From contig NZ_CP072378.1 in NCBI RefSeq assembly GCF_018128245.1, positions 1,054,001 to 1,118,000 of the forward strand: 64,000 nucleotides of DNA, read 5' to 3'. Each line of letters opens with the position of its first letter. The stretch's first letter is position 1. The notes beneath the pieces were generated by a model that did not search any database, was not told the origin of the DNA, and worked only from the letters and a program-made list of their open reading frames with translations. Below are positions 28,507 to 38,900 of the stretch, piece after piece. Position numbers and translations under genes: made by a program. The stretch is from Leptotrichia sp. oral taxon 221 (lineage in GTDB: Bacteria; Fusobacteriota; Fusobacteriia; Fusobacteriales; Leptotrichiaceae).

Positions 28507-28700
28507 CTTGAACTTATTTAAAATCAAATTACTAAATTCGTATAAATTTAGATTTTGAATAAATAGCTAGAACTTTTAAGTTTAGTTTTAAAGTAGTTTT
28601 ATACTCGAACCTATTTAAAATTAAACTACTAAAATTGTATAAATTTGGGAGTTGAATAAAATAGTCATAGTTTTTTGAGTTCAATTTTAAGTTTCTTTAT
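28507..28700. repeat. Two-copy imperfect tandem repeat, 97-bp unit
   Basis: Units start at 28507 (CTTGAACTTATTTAAAATCA) and 28604 (CTCGAACCTATTTAAAATTA) and align along most of their length. It lies upstream of the autotransporter 1 promoter. Confidence 0.65.
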
Positions 28701-28708
28701 AAAAAAAT

Positions 28709-28798
28709 GAGAGTGTCCAGAATTTTGTGTAAAGTAATAGAAAATCTAGTAAATTCAGTACTTTGCTATTCTATTTACACAAAAATTTTTATACTTTC
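28709..28798. mobile_element. MITE-like element, copy 1
   Basis: A 90-bp sequence with terminal inverted repeats: GAGAGTGTCCAGAATTTTGT at the left and, read in reverse complement, GAAAGTATAAAAATTTTTGT at the right (about 19 of 25 end positions match). The ends resemble those of IS256-family transposons (GTGTCC...TGTGTAAA). The core TAAATTCAGTACTT(T/C)GCTATT is shared with copy 2 at 57123-57211. No transposase, so non-autonomous. Confidence 0.55.
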
Positions 28799-28846
28799 AA
28801 AAAAAGAACAGCAAAATTTAAATTTCACTGCTCTTTCTTTTATTTT
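28799..28846 (-). terminator. Terminator of autotransporter 2
   Basis: Minus-strand AAAGAGCAGTGAAATTT pairs with AAATTTTGCTGTTCTTT and runs into T. Homologous to the autotransporter 1 terminator. Confidence 0.75.
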
Positions 28847-28853
28847 AAAAATT

Positions 28854-31800
28854 TTAGTAAATTGCTCTAAATCCAATACCTCCACGAACATTATTTCCTT
28901 TAGTATCATATCCAGCATTTACTGTAACACCAAATCTAGTATTGTCAACGCCGATATTCAAGTCAAATTTACCATTTCCACGTCTGTCTTCTTTTTCTCC
29001 TCTAATTCCAAACCAGTCAGCATTAGTGTATCTAACTCTCGCTTCATTATTGACATCTCCAACTTTTCCAAGCTCATTTTCATAAGCGGCAGTAAGTCCA
29101 ACCGATAAGTTAGTTCTCACAGCCATTGGTTGAACATATTTAAATTCTACTCCAACTTCTGGTTTTACTGAGAAATAGTCGTTTCCTTTTACTTCTAATC
29201 TAACTTCTCCATCATCTTCTTTGATGTTGCTAAATCTTCCATATTCCATTTTCAAAGCTCCGTATGGTCTTAAATGTGTTCTTTCGCTCATTCTTATGTC
29301 ATAACCTAAATCAGTTTTGAAAGCCGCTCCGTAAGACGTATAGTCTGATTTAGCACTAAATATATCATCGACTACTAAAAATCTACGTTTCATTTCATTT
29401 TTACCCAAGAATACATCTCCAGCAACTGTCCATCTAAGCGAACCGTTATGATCTGTATACGGCGACATTGTTTTGAAAATTCCAGCTTTTAACATAGTTT
29501 GATTTTCTCTTGATTTTCCAATATCTTTGAATTTGAAGTTATTATTTACAGCTCCAGCATACCATCCACTTGAGTTTCCTAACTTAACTGTTTCATTTTC
29601 ATGAACATAAGCAACTCCGTAAGCATCACTTGTATAATCAATTATTCCTGCTGTATCAGTATTATATTCATTTCTCATACCAAATACTTTGATTTTATTG
29701 TTATCTTTTGATGGGTTTCTCCAATCATTACGTAAATATTTAAATTCTTTATCCAATAAACTTCCTGTTTCATTAACTCTTTGTTGAACATTACCGTATT
29801 GATGTCCCATCATTTCATCTGTTGCTTGATAGAATAGAATTTCTTCGTTGTTTCCAATTTCATTTAATTTTTGGAATAATTGATTTTCTCTACTTCCTAA
29901 TGCTTCAACACCGTATCTTTGTTCCAATCCATCCAAGAAATTGTATGTATCTGTAGGATTTACAGGCGATGCCTCATTTCCTGCCCAGTATGTATATGGT
30001 ATTTTAGCAAGATAAGCATTTTCTATTGTTCCATCAGTTTGATTTTGTGCAACTGTTGCCATCCAAGTTAATGCACCTGAATAAATATTCCATTTTTTAA
30101 TTTGCGGATTTTGCTTTATCATGGTATTGTATGGAGCCAATATTTTTTGATCAACTTGTATAGCTTTACTTGTAGTATTTTTTGTAGCTTCATTACCTAT
30201 TATTAAATCAGCTGTTGTTAAACCATTTAATGCACTTAAACCATTAATAGGATTTGTAAATCTTTTATTAGATGTATCTATATACATACCAATTTTTGAC
30301 AATTCCATATCTTTATATTCTTCAGCACTTGTTGTCGCCAATACTGGAGCAACTATATTCCCATTTATTGTTATAGTTCCAATTGTTGAACCAGCTGGAA
30401 CGTCTATTGTAACATTTCCTACAGTTTTACCTAAATTTTGTCCTCCAGAAGATATCTTTATAACTGAAGTATCGTTGGGATCTGTATTTCCATTAATATT
30501 GAAAGTTCCATAGTTTTTAATTATTCCAGGATTTGCCCCAGCTGCATTTCCCTTAGATAAAATTCCAACTGCATCTTCTGCTGTAATTTCTATTCTTCCA
30601 TGGTTTTCTATTGTAGAACCATTTTTAACTACTACTCCAACTACTTTCTTTAAACCAGAACCTACTGATTTGATAGTACCATAGTTATATCCATAGGCTC
30701 CATTATCTAAATAAATTCCAGTAGTATTATCTGCACCTAAATTAATTGTTGCTGTTGAACCTGCTGATGTACCATTATATACTTTAGTCCCAGCTTCTGT
30801 TCCATACATACCTATACTATATGGTCCAGTAACATTAATAGTTCCCTCATTAACTACATTTCCTGTATATGCTTTTGTAGGAATACCATCTCCATTAAAT
30901 CCAGCTGCCATACCTACTGCATATCTATTATTTAATGAGTTATTAGGATCTATATAAGAAGCTCCTACTGTTACTGTTTTTCCAGTCATATTTGTTGCAG
31001 TTCCTCCATATGTACTATAAATACCCACATTTCCTACTCCAGTTCCAAAGTTTATATCAGCATTATTTGTAACTGTTCCTGCTGAATATAGTCCATAATT
31101 ATATGAACCTGTTGATGTTAATGCAGTATTATTATTTACAGCTCCTGTTGTATCTCTTGAATAAATATAGGTTACATCATTTCCTAATATCTGACTTGCA
31201 GCGTTACTATTTATAGTATTTCCTGTTCCTTCATTCAAGAAACCGAATGAACTATCACCAATTGTCATAGTACTTCCTGATCTCGCAGTTACTATTTGTC
31301 CATTACCTTTTGTGAAAACTCCAACAGCTTTGTCAGTTCCAACATTAATTTGACTCGTTGTATCTAAATCAACATTTCCACCTTCACTATATATTCCTGT
31401 TCCATCATTACCAACAGTTATTGTTCCTTTATTTAGTACTCTTTTTCCATAAATTCCAACAGAATTATCTCCAACACTTATTATTCCAGTATTTGTAATG
31501 TCATCTCCTGATTGTGTAAGAATTCCCACGCTAGGTTTTGATGAAGTTAATGGGCTTGTTAGTGTTACTGTCCCAGTATTTATAATTTCAGTTCCATTTG
31601 TTATTATTCCATAACCTTTATCTCCTGTAATTCTTGCAGTGTTAGTTAATTTTCCACCACCAACAGTATAAAGTCCTACAAGACCAGCATTTGTTCCAAC
31701 AATATCTACTAATTTTACATTTGTTCCATTCGTAATATTAGCTCCTGTTCTTCCTTCATAATATAAGCCAACTCCTGTTCCAGTATTTGAGCCACTATAT

Positions 31801-34800
31801 TTTAATTCAAGTTCATTTGAAGCAGATGATAAAGTACTTCCATCATTTTTAATAAATATTCCTGTTCCTCCATCTTTAATTTCTATTCCATAGTTAGAAT
31901 TAATAGTTACAGGTGATTTTTCAGCGTAAACTCCTATACCTTTTTTACCTACTATTATATCTGAACTTCCTGTTCCACTTAAAGTAACTGTTGCTTTTTT
32001 AGAAACAATACCTACAGTTTCATCTCCTGTTAAAGTCAATTTACCACTATTAGTTATAACTCCATTTGAAGCACTTAATAAAGGAGATGTTCCATTTGTA
32101 CTTCCATATAATCCAACTGATTTATTTCCATTAACTGTTATTTGACCTTTATTTGTTATTTCAAAAGTTTTATCAAAAGAGGGCAATGTACTATCACTAA
32201 TCTTTTTATCTGTTCCATAAGTTTGTAATGTTCCCGCTGATGTAAACGCAGCCATTCCAACACCTTGAGTAGTAATGTTAATTTTACCTGTCGTATCATT
32301 TGTCAATGTACTTCCATTGATTCCATAAGCACCTACTCCATCAGCAACATTAATAATATTTTTATTATGTATTTGTCCATAGCTAATATTAAGACCTATT
32401 GTTCCTGTTGCTAAACTTCCACCTGTTATATTAACAGTTCCATTATTTATAAATTGAGTTTTACTATTATCTCCGTCAGCATTAGATTTATCATTTGATC
32501 CTATTGCTAATCCTTTTCCTACTGTCGAGCTAACAGTTTTTCCAGAATTTATTGTAACGACTTCTCTTGACAATCCCACTTTATTAAAGTCATCTGATGC
32601 ACTACCTACATTAATATCTGTATCTATATCAAATTGTCCATTAATATAATAAATCTTATACTGATGTCCATTTTCATTAAAAGCAGATACTTTCATAGTA
32701 TTTTTAACTAAATTGGCTATTGTTGTTCCATCCCATATTTTATGTATTCCATCATTTGAAGCTAAAACTACATTATCTCCTGTAAGATTTACAGTAACAT
32801 TAGACATTCCATTATATTTTGCTGTTGTTCCTGTTGCTGCTGCATAATCAACTTTTGTTCCAGGGATTAATATACCATGTGATATATTTAATGTTGTAGT
32901 TCCTGTAAAATTAATATGAGAACTACTATCCGCAGTAAATGGAGTTGATGAATCATGGTCTCCAGTAAAATTTTCTGAATGAGTTATTGTTCCTCCTCCA
33001 AATTTAACTACTCCTCCATTTGTTGCAACTAATGCTCCTGACTTCCCAGTTTTTATTGTATTAGCATTTCCATTTAGATTAGCTACTGCATTTGCACCTG
33101 ATGCCATTGCACCTATCCCATAGATATCTGCATTTCCTGTTACATTTACTGTTCCATCTTTTCCTGCATAAATTCCTATATTATTGTATAGATATGGTTT
33201 TGTTGCAACATCTGTTGCAGCTGCCCCATCTTTTGCAATAATATTTCCCTTAGCATTTACTATACCATTATTTTGTGCTAATGCTACTATCGAACTATAT
33301 CCTAATGCTGTTACATTTTTTTCAGCATTTACTATCCCCTTGTTATCCCCTATAAGAGCTACTGATCTATTCAATTTATTGGAAGAATCCAATTTAGCTC
33401 TTCCAGTCATAACTACAGGTTTATATAGATTAATTTCACTTCCTTTTCCAGCTAAACCAGCAGCTGTTCCTCCTGGCATGTCAGTATTATTCCATACCCC
33501 AGTTGAGTAAGCTATAACTGTTCCTGTTGCTGCCTTATTTGCAGTATCATCATAAGAACTTATAACATTTGTTGCTGCATCTCTTATTTCTGTTTGAGCT
33601 GACACAGCATCTTTTACTTCAGTTACATAGACAGTTTCACCTGTAGCATTTTTATCGGCTTTTTTAGATTTTCCAATATCCATTACAGTCCCATTTTCAC
33701 TAGCAAACATAACACCATCTGTTGAATATTTACCAAAATAAATCTTTGCTGCTCCTATTTCAAGGTTATGTACTTTATCTAAATCATAGTCAGGATGTAA
33801 ATTAGATACTGCTGCTCTTGCTGCTGCATTAGGTGCTCCTAAATCTTCTGAAGGAACTATCCCTATTCTTTGTCCTGATTTAGAATAAACTCCCACATTT
33901 CCTACTGAAATAGACGAAGTTCCTATATTAGCATTAACATCAATTTCTCCTTGATATATACCTATTATACTTTTAGCCCAATTATCATTATTTCCTACAG
34001 GTGTTCTATTACCATCAAAGTGTGGTGTCGCTGCTGATCCATATCTATTACCGAAATATAATATCGCATTTTTATTTCCATTAACATTAGTTTTTGACAA
34101 CTGTATGCTTGGTGTCATATCAGCATCAACTTTTGCATAAGGTTGATCTTTAACACTTCCACTTCCTCTAAGATTTTCCCAGTTAGGCGAATATCCCAAA
34201 CCTAAATAAACTATGTCACTATCTGAATTTATATTGTAATCTCCTGTACTTTTAATTTTAAAAGCTCCTTGGACACCTAAAACTGTATAGATATAGTTAT
34301 TTTTTTCATTTATATTAGCAGTTAAGCTTCCATTGTATTCTCCTCTTTGATGCCAAGAGTTGTAGTCACCATTATTTATTCCTAAAGAATAATAAGATGA
34401 TGGATATCCATAAAATACACTATTATATTCTCCAGTAACAGTTACATCAACATTATCTAATTGTACCTTTCCTGAATGCCAAGTTTCTGATGATATAAGA
34501 GTACTATGTCCATGTAAATACCCGTGAACATTTTCTATTTTTCCATTCCACACAGTATGTATAGCAATAGTTCCTATTGGATTCCACCCTTGTTTTCCTG
34601 CAACATGCACTGTTGCATCTTTAAAAAGCCATGTACTATTAGGATTATGTGGAAGTCTTTTTCCTGTATTTAAATAAAATACATTTGGTACTCTTGCATT
34701 ATTCAATACAGGTGTTCCTCCATAAGCATTAAGTTGATATGAAGAGTTTGCTTCTATAGTATTAGTTGCTGGATTCCACCCTGACCAAAACACTTGATTA

Positions 34801-35648
34801 TTTCCGTCAACAAGATCTCTCATCATTGTACTTTCACCTTGTATATAACTACGTCCTCCAAATTGGAATGATACAACTGGTTGAGCATTTATAGTTGGTA
34901 CTTTATTAGGTGCTTCCACTGCATCTGGTGTCTTTATATCCAATGAAGGAGGTAGCAAATTAGGTACATTTAATGCTTGTAATACTGGTGCTGATATATT
35001 TACAGTAGGTGCTATTATAGGATCTCTATATACTTCTTTTGGTCTAATTGATGCATCAACATTCATTTCTGTTAAAGGTTCTTGTTTTCTTAGTGTACTT
35101 GTCAAACCATATGAAAATTTCCCAGTTTTTCTTGCACTAGTTGTTGCTGAATAAGGATTAATTGACTTAGATAATAAGCCATAACTTGGACTTATTGTTG
35201 ATGTATATCTTTCAAAAGGATCTTTACTTCTTTCAAAAATTCCTTCATAAGGATATTTTTCTTTTTTATCTCCTCTTCCTTTGTATGTACCATTCCAGTT
35301 ATTAGTAAACTCATTAGCCCCATACTGCCAGCTACTCCAAGGTGATTTTACTACATGATCTCCTTGCTCCATTAGCTGAATTAATTCTAAATTTGTATTT
35401 TTCAAAAGCTTGTCATTTTCTTTTCTAGCTTCCGTAAACTGACTATGAATGTCTTTTATCGAAGTAGAAATAGTTTGCTTTTGAGCTTCAATACTCTTGT
35501 CTACTTCAGAAGAAAATAAGTTGTTTGAAATACCTACTCCTCCTGTAATCAAAAATGTAATCAATGCAGAATCTGTGTACTTAAATTCTCGACACTTTTT
35601 TGCAAATGAACATAAATCTTTTTTTAATTTTCTTAGATTATTTGTCAT
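28854..35648 (-). CDS. Giant autotransporter 2
   Basis: About 2,264 residues with the same plan as its neighbours: MTNNLRK-type N-terminal domain and signal region (to about residue 45), coiled coil with the conserved LELIQLMEQGDHVVKSPWS block (near 80-100), Pro-rich linker (about 195-250), beta-helix passenger, and C-terminal barrel ending GIGFRAIY. The barrel differs from that of autotransporter 3 by only a few residues, while the passenger region after the linker is clearly different (for example residues 250-600). ATG at 35646-35648 follows AGGAG (spacing 9); the longer frame begins at TTG. It has its own promoter and terminator. Confidence 0.93.
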   Translation of the reverse strand: MTNNLRKLKKDLCSFAKKCREFKYTDSALITFLITGGVGISNNLFSSEVDKSIEAQKQTISTSIKDIHSQFTEARKENDKLLKNTNLELIQLMEQGDHVVKSPWSSWQYGANEFTNNWNGTYKGRGDKKEKYPYEGIFERSKDPFERYTSTISPSYGLLSKSINPYSATTSARKTGKFSYGLTSTLRKQEPLTEMNVDASIRPKEVYRDPIIAPTVNISAPVLQALNVPNLLPPSLDIKTPDAVEAPNKVPTINAQPVVSFQFGGRSYIQGESTMMRDLVDGNNQVFWSGWNPATNTIEANSSYQLNAYGGTPVLNNARVPNVFYLNTGKRLPHNPNSTWLFKDATVHVAGKQGWNPIGTIAIHTVWNGKIENVHGYLHGHSTLISSETWHSGKVQLDNVDVTVTGEYNSVFYGYPSSYYSLGINNGDYNSWHQRGEYNGSLTANINEKNNYIYTVLGVQGAFKIKSTGDYNINSDSDIVYLGLGYSPNWENLRGSGSVKDQPYAKVDADMTPSIQLSKTNVNGNKNAILYFGNRYGSAATPHFDGNRTPVGNNDNWAKSIIGIYQGEIDVNANIGTSSISVGNVGVYSKSGQRIGIVPSEDLGAPNAAARAAVSNLHPDYDLDKVHNLEIGAAKIYFGKYSTDGVMFASENGTVMDIGKSKKADKNATGETVYVTEVKDAVSAQTEIRDAATNVISSYDDTANKAATGTVIAYSTGVWNNTDMPGGTAAGLAGKGSEINLYKPVVMTGRAKLDSSNKLNRSVALIGDNKGIVNAEKNVTALGYSSIVALAQNNGIVNAKGNIIAKDGAAATDVATKPYLYNNIGIYAGKDGTVNVTGNADIYGIGAMASGANAVANLNGNANTIKTGKSGALVATNGGVVKFGGGTITHSENFTGDHDSSTPFTADSSSHINFTGTTTLNISHGILIPGTKVDYAAATGTTAKYNGMSNVTVNLTGDNVVLASNDGIHKIWDGTTIANLVKNTMKVSAFNENGHQYKIYYINGQFDIDTDINVGSASDDFNKVGLSREVVTINSGKTVSSTVGKGLAIGSNDKSNADGDNSKTQFINNGTVNITGGSLATGTIGLNISYGQIHNKNIINVADGVGAYGINGSTLTNDTTGKINITTQGVGMAAFTSAGTLQTYGTDKKISDSTLPSFDKTFEITNKGQITVNGNKSVGLYGSTNGTSPLLSASNGVITNSGKLTLTGDETVGIVSKKATVTLSGTGSSDIIVGKKGIGVYAEKSPVTINSNYGIEIKDGGTGIFIKNDGSTLSSASNELELKYSGSNTGTGVGLYYEGRTGANITNGTNVKLVDIVGTNAGLVGLYTVGGGKLTNTARITGDKGYGIITNGTEIINTGTVTLTSPLTSSKPSVGILTQSGDDITNTGIISVGDNSVGIYGKRVLNKGTITVGNDGTGIYSEGGNVDLDTTSQINVGTDKAVGVFTKGNGQIVTARSGSTMTIGDSSFGFLNEGTGNTINSNAASQILGNDVTYIYSRDTTGAVNNNTALTSTGSYNYGLYSAGTVTNNADINFGTGVGNVGIYSTYGGTATNMTGKTVTVGASYIDPNNSLNNRYAVGMAAGFNGDGIPTKAYTGNVVNEGTINVTGPYSIGMYGTEAGTKVYNGTSAGSTATINLGADNTTGIYLDNGAYGYNYGTIKSVGSGLKKVVGVVVKNGSTIENHGRIEITAEDAVGILSKGNAAGANPGIIKNYGTFNINGNTDPNDTSVIKISSGGQNLGKTVGNVTIDVPAGSTIGTITINGNIVAPVLATTSAEEYKDMELSKIGMYIDTSNKRFTNPINGLSALNGLTTADLIIGNEATKNTTSKAIQVDQKILAPYNTMIKQNPQIKKWNIYSGALTWMATVAQNQTDGTIENAYLAKIPYTYWAGNEASPVNPTDTYNFLDGLEQRYGVEALGSRENQLFQKLNEIGNNEEILFYQATDEMMGHQYGNVQQRVNETGSLLDKEFKYLRNDWRNPSKDNNKIKVFGMRNEYNTDTAGIIDYTSDAYGVAYVHENETVKLGNSSGWYAGAVNNNFKFKDIGKSRENQTMLKAGIFKTMSPYTDHNGSLRWTVAGDVFLGKNEMKRRFLVVDDIFSAKSDYTSYGAAFKTDLGYDIRMSERTHLRPYGALKMEYGRFSNIKEDDGEVRLEVKGNDYFSVKPEVGVEFKYVQPMAVRTNLSVGLTAAYENELGKVGDVNNEARVRYTNADWFGIRGEKEDRRGNGKFDLNIGVDNTRFGVTVNAGYDTKGNNVRGGIGFRAIY

Positions 35649-35778
35649 CTTCAATCTCTCCTTTTTCTATCTTTAACGACATATTTATTGAAAAAAATCT
35701 CATAAAATCTTTCTATATTATTTTATTCAAAATTTGCAACAAATATAATTTTAAAATAGTTTTATTCTTACATTACGT

Positions 35779-35806
35779 ATTATAACACAAAAAAATGATT
35801 TTTCAA
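35779..35806 (-). promoter_or_regulatory. Autotransporter 2 promoter
   Basis: Minus-strand TTGAAA (35801-35806), 16-base spacer, TATAAT (35779-35784), a copy of the autotransporter 1 promoter design. Leader of about 125 bases. Confidence 0.65.
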
Positions 35807-35871
35807 ATATTTTATAATTTTTTTTAATAACATCTTCATTTTTTATTTAAGTATCAAACTCCAAATATTAA

Positions 35872-35900
35872 ATTGGCAAGAGGTAAAACCTCTTGCCAAT
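35872..35900 (-). terminator. Perfect hairpin after autotransporter 3
   Basis: Thirteen-base perfect stem ATTGGCAAGAGGT / ACCTCTTGCCAAT with a three-base loop, about 100 bases past the stop. The tail (TTAATATTT) is only moderately T-rich, so it may also stabilise the mRNA end. Confidence 0.6.
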
Positions 35901-35997
35901 AAATCAAAAAACTATTTTTTATTTTTTCGAACAACATTTAATCATATAAAATACAAACTATATTTCATAAAAAGATTAATAAAGTATTTATAAAATA

Positions 35998-38900
35998 TTA
36001 ATAAATAGCTCTAAATCCAATACCTCCACGAACATTACTTCCCTTAGTATCATATCCAGCATTCACTGTAACACCAAATCTAGTATTATCAACACCAATA
36101 TTCAAGTCAAATTTACCATTTCCACGTCTATCTTCTTTTTCTCCTCTAATTCCAAACCAGTCAGCATTCGTGTATCTGACTCTTGCTTCGTTATTAACAT
36201 CTCCAACTTTTCCAAGCTCATTTTCATAAGCAGCAGTAAGTCCAACTGATAAGTTAGTTCTCACAGCCATTGGTTGAACATATTTAAATTCTACTCCGAC
36301 TTCTGGTTTTACTGAGAAATAGTCGTTTCCTTTTACTTCTAATCTAACTTCTCCATCATCTTCTTTAATGTTGCTAAATCTTCCGTATTCCATTTTTAAA
36401 GCTCCGTATGGTCTTAAATGTGTTCTTTCGCTCATTCTAATGTCGTAACCTAAATCAGTTTTGAAAGCCGCTCCATAAGACATATAGTCTGACTTAGCAT
36501 TAAATATATCATCAACTACTAAAAATCTACGTTTCATTTCATTTTTACCTAAGAATACATCTCCAGCAACTGTCCATCTAAGCGAACCGTTGTGATCTGT
36601 ATACGGCGACATTGTCTTGAAGATACCAGCTTTTAGCATAGTCTGATTTTCTCTTGATTTTCCTATATCTTTGAATTTGAAACTATTATTTACTGCTCCA
36701 GCATACCATCCGCTTGAGTTCCCTAACTTAACTGTTTCATCTTCGTGAACATAAGCAACTCCGTAAGCATTGCTTTCGTAATCGTGAATTCCAGCTGTGT
36801 CAGTCTTATACTGATCTCTCATTCCAAAGATTTTAACCTTATTGTTTTGTTTAGAAGGATTTCTCCATTCATTTTTCAAGTATCTAAATTCTTTGTCAAG
36901 CATATTTCCAGTTGCATTTATTCTCATTTGAGTGTTTGCATATTGGTGACCCATCATTTCGTCCATTGCTTGATAGAATAAAATTTCTTCGTTGTTTCCA
37001 ATTCCATTTAATTTTTGGAATAATTGATTTTCTCTGCTTCCTAGTGCTTCTACACCATATCTTTGTTCTAATCCATCCAAGAAATTGTATGTATCTGTAG
37101 GATTTACAGGTGATGCTTCATTTCCTGCCCAGTATGTATATGGTATTTTAGCAAGGTAGGCATTTTCTATTGTTCCATCATTTGAATTTTGTGCGACTGT
37201 TGCCATCCAAGTTAATGATCCTGAATAAATGTTCCATTTTTCAATTTGTGGATTAGCTCTAATTGTTGCATTGTATGGATCAGTTATTTTAGAATCCACT
37301 TGAATGTATTTTGCAGTCGTATTTTGAGCAGCTTCAGCTCCCACAATTAAGTCAGCTTTTTTCAATCCTGTCAAAGAACTAAGTCCTGTAATAGGATTTG
37401 TGTACACTTTATTTGAAGTGTCAATATACATTCCTATTTTTGATAATTCCATTGGCTGAAACTCTTCTGCTGATGTTGTTGCTAATTCAGGTATTACTGG
37501 ATTTCCATTTACTGTTATTGTTCCAACTGAAGATCCTCTAGGAACATCAATTTTTATTCCAGATACTGTTTTTGTCAAGTCACTCGCAGCATCCACTCCA
37601 ATAACTGTCGCATCAGTCGAATCTGTCACACCATTAATATTGAATGTTCCATAGTTTTTAACTATTCCAAGATTAGCTCCTGAAGCATTCCCTTTCGATA
37701 GAATTCCTCTTGCATCTTCTGCAGTAATATCAATATTTCCGTGATTTTCAATTGTCGAACCATTTTTTACTACAACTCCGACAACTTTTTTCAATCCAGA
37801 ACCATTCGATTTAATCGTTCCATAATTGTATCCGTAAGCTCCGTTATCCAAGTAAATTCCAGTAGTTTCACTCGAATTCAAGTTTATCACAGCATTACGA
37901 TTTGAAGCAGTACCGTTGTAAACCGTTGTTCCCGCTCCAGTTCCGTACATTCCAATACTTCCTTTTCCTGTAACATTAATAACACCATTATTTACAATAT
38001 TTCCAGTATATCCCACTTTTCCTGCAGCAATTTCAGCAGCCGTCGGAGTATATCCAGCAGCCATTCCTATAGCATAACGATTATTTAATGAACTAATTGG
38101 ATCAAAATACGATTCTCCAACCGTAATCGAAGCATTATTCGTAGCAGTTCCGCCAAGAGTACTGTAAACTCCCACATTTCCATATCCTGAACCAAAATTA
38201 ATGTTTCCGTTATTTACAACTTCTCCAGCAGAATAAACACCATAATTGTAAGAACCTGTAGAAGTCAAGTTTGTATTATTTGTAACTTGTGCTCCGGCTC
38301 TGTTGTCATTTGAATAAATATAAACAGTGTCATTTCCAAGATTATTAATGCTTCCAATGTTACTTACAATTTTGTTTCCAGCAGAACCTGTTCCTTTTTC
38401 AGAAATAATTCCAAACGAATTATCAGCAATCGTCATATTTGCTCCAGAATGTGCAGTTACAGTTTGATTATCTCCATTTACATAAATTCCTGCAGCCTGA
38501 TCCGTTCCAACATTTATTGTTCCAGCAATCAAGTCAACATTTCCAGCAGTACTGAATATTCCAGTTCCCGCATCGCCAACATTAATATTTCCACTGTTTT
38601 CAACTTGATGTCCATAAATTCCAACAGAATATTTTCCTATAGTAATATCTCCGCTATTTGTAATTTTGTTCCCATTTTTAACATAAATCCCAACACTAGC
38701 TTTTTTACTAGTAGCATCCAACGGATTTGGTAAAGTGATATTTCCACTATTTCTAACTTCTACACCTTCAGAAATAATTCCATATCCCGCATTTCCAGTA
38801 ATATTTCCTTGATTGTTAATATCTCCTGCAGTCCCTTTTGCCAATATTCCAACAAGACCTTCTGTATTGTTAACTGTATCATTAAGAGTAATATTCATCT

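Larger units (their letters stand above)
28318..28853. other. Intergenic region between autotransporters 1 and 2 (536 bp)
   Basis: From right to left: terminator of autotransporter 2, a MITE-like element (28709-28798), a 97-bp tandem repeat (28507-28700), and the promoter and leader of autotransporter 1. No credible ORF. Confidence 0.65.
35649..35997. other. Intergenic region between autotransporters 2 and 3 (349 bp)
   Basis: Contains the autotransporter 2 promoter (35779-35806) and the strong hairpin at 35872-35900. Otherwise AT-rich without ORF. The MITE and 97-bp repeats of the other spacer are absent. Confidence 0.6.

Noticed and set aside
28707-29108. Plus-strand open frame of 133 codons
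   Set aside because: It runs through the MITE-like element, a terminator and the antisense of the conserved autotransporter barrel, so it is not a gene.
35872-35900. Transposon end or integrase site
   Set aside because: The 13-bp palindrome is single in the window, has no flanking duplication, and lies where a 3' hairpin of autotransporter 3 is expected.
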